A DNA stretch of 49,152 bases from positions 1 to 49,152 of the forward strand of contig CASIBX010000014.1 of assembly GCA_949373075.1 (NCBI GenBank), given 5' to 3'. The translations under genes were made by a program, and so were the position numbers. The notes beneath the pieces are model-generated. The model was given only the letters and a program-made list of their open reading frames with translations, was not told the origin of the DNA and did not search any database. This document shows positions 42,377 to 49,152 of this stretch, one piece after another (position 1 is the first letter of the stretch; the number at the start of each line of letters is the position of its first letter). This DNA comes from Candidatus Poseidoniaceae archaeon. GTDB lineage: Archaea > Thermoplasmatota > Poseidoniia > Poseidoniales > Poseidoniaceae.

Positions 42377-43009
42377 TCAGATTAGTTGCGAACCAACTTC
42401 ACGACCATTTGACAAAGTCAAAACTTGATGAGTCGATTGACCACTTGGAATGTGAATGTAAAGATTAGCACTAATCCCATGCGTGTCGAGGTGTGGGGGG
42501 CCGCATTCACCAGCAGCTCCACCTGGACTGTCTTGAGTTCCCCCATCAAGGGTGAAGAAGTATCGTGCACCCGGCCTAAAGTTAGCCACATCGGCAAAAC
42601 CGGGAGTCTCTGGGCCATCTGTGCCTATTTCCCACACATGTATATCTGAACCACCGTTGGAATCACCCAGTGCTGCAGAACGGTAATGAAAGGTTCCATC
42701 TGGCTCAGTACAAGTCAATACGTACTGTACATCATCTCTAGCCAAGGGGTCACCAGCACCACCAAACTCCATCATGAATAACATATCATCTTGGTTATCA
42801 TAAACCCAAGCACCAGTAATGACCACAGTATTTACACTGTTCCTGCGAACATCTTCCGATGCTTTCTGAGTATGCTGAGAGATCTTTTCAGTTATGTTAA
42901 TCAGAGTAAATGTGATGATTGTCGCTAGCATAACCATTGCGATAAACACGATTAACGCCCCAGTCCCCATTGAACATTCATCGTCCGAGATAATTTTATT
43001 TCGACGCAT
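42377..43009 (-). CDS. Archaellin-like protein
   Basis: A type IV pilin-like protein of 210 residues. The short acidic leader MRRNKIISDDECSMG is followed by TGALIVFIAMVMLATIITFTLI, the hydrophobic helix typical of archaellins. The remainder is a beta-rich head with two Cys residues (CTEPDG, GECGPPH). The peptidase site is unusual in lacking the K/R-G pair. It follows a paralogous gene (43019) after 9 nt. Other archaellum genes (arlCDEFGHIJ) are not in this window. It could be one filament subunit, an ArlF/ArlG-like stator part, or an adhesive pilin. Confidence 0.75.
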   Translation of the reverse strand: MRRNKIISDDECSMGTGALIVFIAMVMLATIITFTLINITEKISQHTQKASEDVRRNSVNTVVITGAWVYDNQDDMLFMMEFGGAGDPLARDDVQYVLTCTEPDGTFHYRSAALGDSNGGSDIHVWEIGTDGPETPGFADVANFRPGARYFFTLDGGTQDSPGGAAGECGPPHLDTHGISANLYIHIPSGQSTHQVLTLSNGREVGSQLI

Positions 43010-43018
43010 GAATAGACC

Positions 43019-43588
43019 TCAATTCAAATCCTGCCCTTCATAGGGCGAACTACCAATGTTCATCTGCAACTCTTGAGTACGGCCTCTGTCGACCATTATC
43101 ACCAAAGTAGCCGTTTCAACATCAGTCAAATCACAATCATCTAACACCATAATCATCCGATAATAGGCTCCTGGTTCAAATTCAACTAATGGTAAGGCAG
43201 TCTCACCATCTCCATCTAAAGTAGTAGCGAGTTCAAAGTTGCCTGAATCGATACGGATAGTATCTCGGACTCCCTGATTTGAAGGAACGCACAATATATT
43301 CCAACTTAGGTCTTCATCAAACAAAGGCTGTTCAATATATGGCAATTCAAAGACAATATGAACTTCATCGGGAGGACCTAAACTGAAAACTTCCAATACG
43401 ACTACATTTGTGATTCCTTTAGCACTAGGAATATTTTGCTCAGCGTCATTTTGGGATAATGTGAACACATTTTGACCGACACCGACGATGATTGCAGAAA
43501 TGATTGAACTAACCAATATCAAGGCTATGAAAATAATCATCGCACTTGTGCCGACTTCGGCAGATTCATCTTCATAACTGCGTCGCAT
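43019..43588 (-). CDS. Archaellin-like protein, upstream paralogue
   Basis: A 189-residue protein with the same plan as its downstream neighbour: a leader MRRSYEDESAEVG, then TSAMIIFIALILVSSIISAIIV and a beta-rich head domain with two Cys residues (ILCVPSNQG and DDCDLTD). The leader is acidic as in the other gene. The two genes share the opening MRR and helix pattern but little in the head, so they may form a heteropolymer. A TTTAA stretch about 38 nt before the start might be part of its promoter. Confidence 0.75.
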   Translation of the reverse strand: MRRSYEDESAEVGTSAMIIFIALILVSSIISAIIVGVGQNVFTLSQNDAEQNIPSAKGITNVVVLEVFSLGPPDEVHIVFELPYIEQPLFDEDLSWNILCVPSNQGVRDTIRIDSGNFELATTLDGDGETALPLVEFEPGAYYRMIMVLDDCDLTDVETATLVIMVDRGRTQELQMNIGSSPYEGQDLN

Positions 43589-43740
43589 ACTTATCTCAAA
43601 CTACATTAGCAAGTCCGATACAGTTTAAGTTATCGTGATATGTAAGTTATTGCTTCAACATATTCATGAAAAATACTCCGTAACATTAGTCCAATTTTAT
43701 CCCGGTAAAAGTCTAAAGCCAATTGATAAATGTACAATAT

Positions 43741-44643
43741 GTGCCTAGTGAATTAATACCAGAATACGTAATTATGAAATCTAGAGACGGTCGTAGATTG
43801 GATGTGATGTTAGGTGGAAACCCGACATCAGATGTGGCTTTAGTTTGTCATCATGGAACCCCTAGTGATGCATCACTATGGAGAGGATGGAATGAGGATG
43901 CTGTAGAAAATGACCTGAAGTTAGTTGCAATCTCAAGACCAGGGTATGCCTTTTCGGATAGGAAGGCGCAACGAAGTGTGGCTTGTGTTGCTGGAGATGT
44001 GGAGGATGTTCTAGATTTATTAGGAATTTCTAATTTCTTTACTATAGGATGGTCAGGCGGTGGACCTCATGCCTTAGCTTGTGCTTCGCTACTTTCTTCA
44101 AGATGCCTAGGGGCCTCGATTTTGGCAGGAGTTGCACCGCATGGGGAACCAGATTTAGATGCAACTTCTGAGATGGGTCCAGAAAATATTGAACATAAAA
44201 GGGTCACTTTACTAGGAGAAGAAGAATTACGAAAGTGGGCAGAGGTAAACACTACATCATGGTTTACAATTGCTGATGAAAAGTTAGCGGAGACCCTAGG
44301 AGGGCTTGTTCCTGAAATTGATATCGATTATCTCAACAACCATGGCCAAGCCACTATTTGGGCTAGCAGTATACGTCGGTGTCTTCAAAATGGAATTGAC
44401 GGATATATTGATGACAGTTTAGTTTATTGTAAGGATTGGGGGTTTAATCTTAGAGACATCGAAGTACCTGTAACAATTTGGCAAGGTGATTTGGACCTGA
44501 TGGTGCCATTTGAACATGGTCAATGGCTGATAAAACATATTCCAAATGCTAGTTCACAATTGAAAATTGGAGAAGGACACATTTCTTTGGTAGCGAAATA
44601 CAAGCCAGAAATGATTGAGGATTTAATTAAAAACAGAAACTAG
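43741..44643 (+). CDS. Alpha/beta hydrolase
   Basis: A cytoplasmic alpha/beta hydrolase of about 300 residues. The oxyanion region is VCHHGTPSDAS, the nucleophile elbow GWSGGGPHA, the acid lies in WQGDLDLMVP and the histidine in GEGHISLV. The lid region between them is helical. It most resembles small-molecule esterases or proline-iminopeptidase-like enzymes; the substrate is not predictable. Start is uncertain: TTG 43723, GTG 43741 or ATG 43774; GTG 43741 is used here. It is divergent from the archaellin genes. Confidence 0.82.
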   Translation: MPSELIPEYVIMKSRDGRRLDVMLGGNPTSDVALVCHHGTPSDASLWRGWNEDAVENDLKLVAISRPGYAFSDRKAQRSVACVAGDVEDVLDLLGISNFFTIGWSGGGPHALACASLLSSRCLGASILAGVAPHGEPDLDATSEMGPENIEHKRVTLLGEEELRKWAEVNTTSWFTIADEKLAETLGGLVPEIDIDYLNNHGQATIWASSIRRCLQNGIDGYIDDSLVYCKDWGFNLRDIEVPVTIWQGDLDLMVPFEHGQWLIKHIPNASSQLKIGEGHISLVAKYKPEMIEDLIKNRN

Positions 44644-44716
44644 ATCATCACTTAGGTCTGAAAATATTGAATAAATAGATGGTTGTTAGTCAATAAATAA
44701 CGTGATTTCCTTCACA

Positions 44717-46084
44717 TCATCTGCGATTATTTTGGCGGTTTGAACGATTTCCACCTTGTGAAGTGCGATTATTTCCACCTCGTGGTCTACGGTCATCGCC
44801 ATCTCTGGAATTATTATTTGAACGACGTTTGTATTGATTCGGTTTGTTATCCGATCTACTACGAGGGTTTTTGTTCTCGGAACTCTTCTTCTTCTGAGAC
44901 TTATTCTCCTTAATCTTACCAGGTTTTTGACCCGGCTTAGGAATAGCCCCTTCGAAGTGGAATTCATGAGTATCATCAACTGGAATTTCAGCACCAATCA
45001 GTTGTTGAATTCCAACTAGATAACCAGATTCAGAATTGTCACAAAAACCGTAAGCAATACCTGAACGGCCAGCTCTTGCAGTTCTACCGATACGATGGAC
45101 ATAACTTTCAGGCTCATTAGGTAAATCATAATTGAAAACGTGGGTGATTCCTTCAACATCGATTCCTCTACTTGCGATATCGGTGGCGACTAGTATTGGG
45201 ATACGCCCTGCCTTGAAACCTGCCAGTGCCTTTGTTCTAGCACCTTGACTCTTGTTACCATGGATTGCTGCTGCACTGATGCCACTTTGGTCCAGTTGTT
45301 TCACCAGCCTATTTGCTCCATGCTTGGTTCTAGTAAACACAATTCCACATTTTACTTTCTGTGACTTTATGATTTGAACCAATAATCGTCGTTTGTCGGC
45401 TTTACGAATAAACATAATTTTCTGTTCGATGCGGTCTACTGTTACTTCTTTTGGACTTACATCAATCATAACTGCGTCATTAAGAAATGAACCTGCTAAA
45501 TCAGCAATGGAACCAGGCATAGTGGCACTGAACAAGAGGTTTTGGCGTTTTTTAGGAAGTAATTTCAGTACTTTGTTTATGTCTCTAATGAATCCCATAT
45601 CTAACATTCTATCTGCCTCATCGAGAACGAAAAACTCAACACGTGAAAGGTCGATATGTCTCTGTCCAATGAGATCTAGTAATCGCCCAGGTGTCGCAAC
45701 TAGAATGTCAAGACCCTTCTGTAAAGCTCTTACCTGTGGATTCTGATTTACCCCTCCAAAGATTACTTTGTGATTCAGGTTGAGGTTTTCACTATATGCA
45801 GCGAACCTCTCACCAATTTGTGCGGCTAATTCTCTAGTAGGAGAGAGTATCAGTGCTCTAATGTATCTTTTTCCCTGTGGTACTGACCTACTCATTACTT
45901 GGAGGACAGGTAATGCAAAAGCCGCTGTTTTACCAGTTCCTGTTTGCGCCACTCCCAGAACATCTCTACCGGCCAGCAATGGCGGGATTGCTTGCTCCTG
46001 AACTGGAGTTGGAGTCGTATATCCTTCCGACTCCACCGCTTGGAGAAGTTTCTTGGAAAGTCCAAGTGATTCAAAATTATTCAT
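44717..46084 (-). CDS. DEAD-box RNA helicase, RhlE-like
   Basis: An ATP-dependent RNA helicase of 455 residues. In order: Q motif FESLGLSKKLLQAVESEGY, Walker A AQTGTGKTAAF, PTRELA, VLDEADRMLD, SATMPG, and HRIGRTARAGRSG in the second RecA lobe. The C-terminal 80 residues are basic and rich in Arg, Asn, Gly and Ser (RPRGGNNRTSQGGNR), a typical RNA-binding tail. Residue pattern fits the bacterial RhlE group, probably brought in by transfer. ATG 46084 is used; the track start is 10 codons earlier. Likely role: ribosome assembly or RNA turnover in the cold. Confidence 0.93.
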   Translation of the reverse strand: MNNFESLGLSKKLLQAVESEGYTTPTPVQEQAIPPLLAGRDVLGVAQTGTGKTAAFALPVLQVMSRSVPQGKRYIRALILSPTRELAAQIGERFAAYSENLNLNHKVIFGGVNQNPQVRALQKGLDILVATPGRLLDLIGQRHIDLSRVEFFVLDEADRMLDMGFIRDINKVLKLLPKKRQNLLFSATMPGSIADLAGSFLNDAVMIDVSPKEVTVDRIEQKIMFIRKADKRRLLVQIIKSQKVKCGIVFTRTKHGANRLVKQLDQSGISAAAIHGNKSQGARTKALAGFKAGRIPILVATDIASRGIDVEGITHVFNYDLPNEPESYVHRIGRTARAGRSGIAYGFCDNSESGYLVGIQQLIGAEIPVDDTHEFHFEGAIPKPGQKPGKIKENKSQKKKSSENKNPRSRSDNKPNQYKRRSNNNSRDGDDRRPRGGNNRTSQGGNRSNRQNNRR

Positions 46085-46238
46085 TATTATATCTCCAGTT
46101 ATTGTTGACCCCAATTCAGAGTATTGCCAGTCACAACATTACATGTTTTTCCTTCTGGACTTAAACAGCATGGGTCACATTGAATGAAACCAATCACATT
46201 AGAGTTAGTTAATACTGAAGCGGAATGAGTATAATGCC

Positions 46239-47432
46239 TCAATCGTTGATTACTTCTGGTGATTTAGAAAGGTCTCGAGTTATGTTCTTCTGGTGGGATT
46301 CGATAGTTCCTCCACCTATTTCAAGAAGTTTAGAATCTCTCCAAAGTCTCTCGACAACATACTCTGCAACATAGCCGTATCCACCCATTACCTGTATGGC
46401 TGCATCTGCGATTTCTTTGGCAGCAGTTGTTGCAAATAATTTAACACCGTCTGAATCTAATCTTTGACCTGCATTACCAAGTCCCATATTGTTAGCAGTA
46501 TCATAAATGTAAGCACGCATAGCACGATACTTAGCCCAAGATTCTCCAATGTATCGCTGCATTTGTCCAAAGTCACGGATTTGACTACCAAAAGCGACTC
46601 TGTCTGTAGCATATCTATTCATTTCATCTAGTGAACGCCTAGCAATTCCAAGAGACATGGCTGCTAGAGTAAGACGTTCAATCTCAAGATTACGCATCAT
46701 GTGAATCATAGAGTCACCGACTTGGCCAACTAAATTTTCAGCAGGCACAATGCAATCTTCGAAAACTAACTCTGCTGTATTGGATGCACGCATGCCGGTC
46801 TTATCGATAATCTTCTGACCGACACTGTAACCCGGCATTCCATTCTCAACTAAGAAAGTAGATAATTGTGCTTTACCCTTTTCATTGACACCTGTTCTTG
46901 CGTAAACCCATACCACGTCAGCAGGAGTTCCTTCATTATCCAGACAACCATTGGTAATCCACATCTTTCGACCATTGATGACCCATGAACCATCTTCCCT
47001 CTGCTCTGCAGTAGTTGAAAGACCCATAACGTCAGTACCTGCGTCAGGCTCACTCATCGCCATTGCTCCAATCCATTCACCAGAACAAACTTTTGGAAGA
47101 ATTCTGGAACGCTGAGAATCATTACCGTTGAATTCAAGATTATTTACGAATAACATTGCATGCGCCAAGTATGCTAAAGCAAAACCAGGGTCACTAGCGG
47201 ATAGCTCTTCGTGAACGATTACAGTTGCTACTGCGTCTAAGCCAGCTCCACCAAATTCTTCACTAGCAGTGATGCCCAATAATCCAAGTTCACCAAGTGA
47301 TCTTAACAGTTCTAAATTGAACTTCTCTTCACGGTCAAACTCAAGGGCCTGAGGCTCAACATGTTCCTTTACGAAATCACGTACCATGTCCCTTAGCATT
47401 TGGTGCTCTTCGCTAGGATTTGCGATGTCCAT
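46239..47432 (-). CDS. Acyl-CoA dehydrogenase, isovaleryl/short-chain type
   Basis: A flavoprotein of about 397 residues that oxidises acyl-CoA to the enoyl form. Family signatures: AMAMSEPDAGTDVMGL, MWITNGCLDN, GMRASNTAELVFEDC, and the C-terminal MGGYGYVAEYVVERLWRDSKLLEIGGGT. The IGGGT in place of YEGT suggests the isovaleryl-CoA group, where the catalytic glutamate sits elsewhere; substrate assignment is tentative. ATG 47432 (MDIANPSEEHQ) is the family-like start; ATG 47444 is an alternative. It lies after and in the same direction as the basic protein at 47483. It may act in branched-chain amino acid breakdown. Confidence 0.92.
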   Translation of the reverse strand: MDIANPSEEHQMLRDMVRDFVKEHVEPQALEFDREEKFNLELLRSLGELGLLGITASEEFGGAGLDAVATVIVHEELSASDPGFALAYLAHAMLFVNNLEFNGNDSQRSRILPKVCSGEWIGAMAMSEPDAGTDVMGLSTTAEQREDGSWVINGRKMWITNGCLDNEGTPADVVWVYARTGVNEKGKAQLSTFLVENGMPGYSVGQKIIDKTGMRASNTAELVFEDCIVPAENLVGQVGDSMIHMMRNLEIERLTLAAMSLGIARRSLDEMNRYATDRVAFGSQIRDFGQMQRYIGESWAKYRAMRAYIYDTANNMGLGNAGQRLDSDGVKLFATTAAKEIADAAIQVMGGYGYVAEYVVERLWRDSKLLEIGGGTIESHQKNITRDLSKSPEVIND

Positions 47433-47482
47433 GACTGTCCCCATTTTGATGTCGGGGGAGATTGTGCTTTTTTGTGTTCGTA

Positions 47483-47896
47483 TCAAAGGATGATTTTCCT
47501 AGCACGCTTTCTAGGATGATTTTCATGTCCCATAGCAGGTCGTGACTTTGCTCGACGTACAGCCCTTCGAGTCTTTACTTTCCTCTCACTTCTTGCGATT
47601 TTCTTGGCTCTTTTGCCAACATGTTTGAGATGTCCGGATTTGATTTCTGGTTCGGCAGGAAGGTGGTTGTCAATTCCTGCACGTGAAAGTACATCTTTTG
47701 CTAGGCCACGGTGAGACACAACTGTTGCTTCTTCAACAATTCTGGACGCCATATGCCTTAGTGTGTCACCGTTGTGAACAATCGGCTGAGTTGTTATTTC
47801 AACATTCACATGTTGTTGTATTTCCAGCTGTTCTTCCAACAGTGAAACTAGAAAATTCTTAGTTAAATCAACTTGCTCACGCTCTATCATATGCAT
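47483..47896 (-). CDS. Small basic protein of unknown function
   Basis: A 137-residue protein. The N-terminal half is moderately acidic and helical (NFLVSLLEEQLEIQQHVNVEITTQPIV ...), the C-terminal half very basic (VGKRAKKIARSERKVKTRRAVRRAKSRP, HPRKRARK), suggesting nucleic acid contact. No family known to me. It runs into the acyl-CoA dehydrogenase region on the same strand. A second Met at 47890 is an alternative start. Confidence 0.6.
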   Translation of the reverse strand: MHMIEREQVDLTKNFLVSLLEEQLEIQQHVNVEITTQPIVHNGDTLRHMASRIVEEATVVSHRGLAKDVLSRAGIDNHLPAEPEIKSGHLKHVGKRAKKIARSERKVKTRRAVRRAKSRPAMGHENHPRKRARKIIL

Positions 47897-48001
47897 CCCA
47901 TCCAGTTATCAGGGACTCTGGCGCAGTTATGAACTTTCGGCGTCTAATACACACTTAGGAGCCTGTTTCCAATGCGGAAAAAACACTCCAATTTATCGAA
48001 A

Positions 48002-48077
48002 TGGGGCCGTGACCGGGACTTGAACCCGGGCTGGCAGGACCACAACCTACCGTGCTAACCGCTACACCATCACAGCC
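48002..48077 (-). tRNA. tRNA-His (GTG)
   Basis: Read on the minus strand the gene folds as a full cloverleaf. The acceptor is GCTGTGA paired with TCACGGC, the D arm GTGT/GCAC, the anticodon stem GTAGG/CCTGC around loop TTGTGGT (anticodon GTG), and the T arm CCGGG-TTCAAGT-CCCGG. A G lies before position 1 and a C at 73, the extra pair needed by histidyl-tRNA synthetase, and CCA is encoded. No intron. Confidence 0.97.
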
Positions 48078-48104
48078 ATCGGTTGTTTTGGTCCACCGTC
48101 AAGC

Positions 48105-48119
48105 CGTATTTATCTCATT
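48105..48119 (-). promoter_or_regulatory. Possible TATA element of tRNA-His
   Basis: GAGATAAATACGG, read on the minus strand about 30-40 nt before the tRNA, could be its TATA box. The AT-rich core might also serve the divergent secreted-protein gene. Inference from position only. Confidence 0.4.
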
Positions 48120-48181
48120 CCGTTAGAAATCATGACTTCAAACACCGCTCCATTGAAGTTAGATTGCAACTAGGGGCTGGT

Positions 48182-49152
48182 ATGCGCCGATTTACCGTGC
48201 TTGTGATTTTTTTACTAGTCATGCCACTAACATTGGCTGAAGCACGTAGTGTACACTCGACGCAAACTGTTGATATGTTCCCTCAAGGTGACATGGAAAA
48301 TGATTCAGAATGGGATTTCAAACGTCATCTCGCATTCACAGCAGAAGATAGAATGGAAGATGGACAGTATGTTCACGGAATGGTAGCAGACAATCGTATG
48401 ACAATGGGGATAACTCTGCCTGAGCATCTTGATCAACAGAGGATTTGGGCTAGCACCACATCGACTAATTCGAATGCTTCAATCGGAAATCCAGATGGAG
48501 CATACAGTTGGTCAACCGGGCCCGACATCACATGTGGGCGGGTTCGATGTATCAGCCCTGACTGGAAACTCGATATCGAAAGCGTATGCATTAGTCGTCC
48601 ATTTCGACGTATACCAAACTCCTTGCAGCAAGACAAGGCGAGGTTTTCGGTCGTCAACAACGGAATCCATGACTTGGTAAAGACCTGGAGTAATACCCAG
48701 AGCGGCATCTGTACTACATGACCAGTGGATGGTCGACACCAGATCAGCGACACTCCGATAACTGGACTTGGCAATGACCTTTCAAACTATCGAAATCAAT
48801 CTCGATTATGTATCGAATGGAGGCACTGATGATTCGGAACTTCAAGTCGATGCTGTAGCCCTAGAAAGTCACCATGACGTACCCCTTGGTACGGCGCAGA
48901 AAGGGTAACTGCCACATCTATAAACCAATTTACAGAGTGGCCAATCTAATGGATTTAGACCTAACCACCGGCATCATTATCACTCTGTGTCCACGGCGCC
49001 TTGCGGACTCGACTCGGAATCAAGGCACTTGGACTACCGAGGTCTTTGGAAAAACCAGCAGGTCAGTCATGGGGTCAGAATACATGCTGAACACAATGAC
49101 GCAAATGGAAGCGTAGCAATCGAGTATCTCGATAATCAAGGAGCATGGGTTT
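48182..49152 (+). pseudogene. Secreted protein gene with several frame breaks, runs off the window
   Basis: The frame from ATG 48182 begins with a signal peptide (RRFTVLVIFLLVMPLTLAEA) and a convincing exported protein (VDMFPQGDMENDSEWDFKRH). Protein-like sequence then moves between frames: HVGGFDVSALTGNSISKAYA (about 48,520), DKARFSVVNNGIHDLVKTW (about 48,630), YYMTSGWSTPDQRHSDNW (about 48,710), FQTIEINLDYVSNGGTDDSE (about 48,780) and RIHAEHNDANGSVAIEYLDN near the end. At least four changes of frame occur in 1 kb, but each piece reads as real protein. The gene is either a decayed surface protein or a place of poor base calls. Family unknown. The track gives only fragments. Confidence 0.7.

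Noticed and set aside
44686-44997. 103-codon ORF overlapping the end of the DEAD-box helicase
   Set aside because: Frame-shifted shadow of the Arg/Gly/Asn-rich tail of the helicase.

Overview
The window reads as a compact archaeal genome fragment, most likely from a marine planktonic Euryarchaeote of the Marine Group II (Candidatus Poseidoniales) type. The assignment is an inference. It rests on archaeal-only genes (exosome Rrp4/Rrp41/Rrp42, proteasome alpha, SBDS, Pcc1, L37Ae, archaeal S7/S12/EF-2, TrmY, TiaS, KptA, Dph6, archaeosortase, archaellins) mixed with bacterial-looking metabolic genes (acyl-lipid desaturase, RhlE-type helicase, acyl-CoA dehydrogenase, type 1 IPP isomerase). Spacing is very tight: neighbours often overlap by 4 to 17 nt, and internal operon genes often carry GGAGG-type ribosome sites. 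No CRISPR array, insertion sequence or rRNA was seen; there is one tRNA (His).

Layout. 0-5 kb: the tail of an EamA transporter, surE, a lipoprotein esterase, trmY, coaBC and a small membrane protein. 4.7-9 kb: a leftward group with an MreB-like actin, a zinc-ribbon/TerB protein, and a thiolase with a DUF35-like partner. 9-12.6 kb: kptA, then isopentenyl phosphate kinase and a fused IPP isomerase/prenyl synthase. 12.6-17.7 kb: the translation operon S12-S7-(fatty acyl desaturase)-EF-2-MOSC read leftward. 17.7-21 kb: a UbiD-family decarboxylase and two helical-repeat proteins. 21-26.7 kb: the classic proteasome/exosome superoperon psmA-sdo1-rrp4-rrp41-rrp42-rpl37ae-pcc1-pfdB, extended by a DHH phosphoesterase. 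26.7-33.7 kb: dph6, purB, small membrane proteins, a CBS protein, a possible RecA-fold protein with a degenerate P-loop, tiaS, a GmhB-like phosphatase and archaeosortase A. 33.7-37.2 kb: a 1161-residue surface protein. 37.5-41.8 kb: an accessory stretch with a frame-broken lactone oxidase, an AlkB-type hydroxylase and small membrane proteins. 41.9-47.9 kb: two archaellin-like proteins, a hydrolase, a DEAD-box helicase and an acyl-CoA dehydrogenase. 48-49.15 kb: tRNA-His and a frame-broken secreted-protein gene running off the window.

How genes work together. IPK, IDI-GGPP synthase and UbiD together point to archaeal lipid synthesis through the modified mevalonate route; the thiolase/DUF35 pair may feed the start of that route or act in acyl-CoA metabolism. 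EF-2 and Dph6 are substrate and last enzyme of diphthamide formation. KptA, TrmY, TiaS and Pcc1 are tRNA maturation functions. Archaeosortase, archaellins and the lectin/PPC/EF-hand protein concern the cell surface. The least ordinary items are the IDI-prenyl synthase fusion, the desaturase inside the ribosomal operon, the AlkB-type hydroxylase in an archaeon, the actin homologue, the DHH protein lacking its first motif histidine, and two locally frame-broken genes in an otherwise clean sequence.
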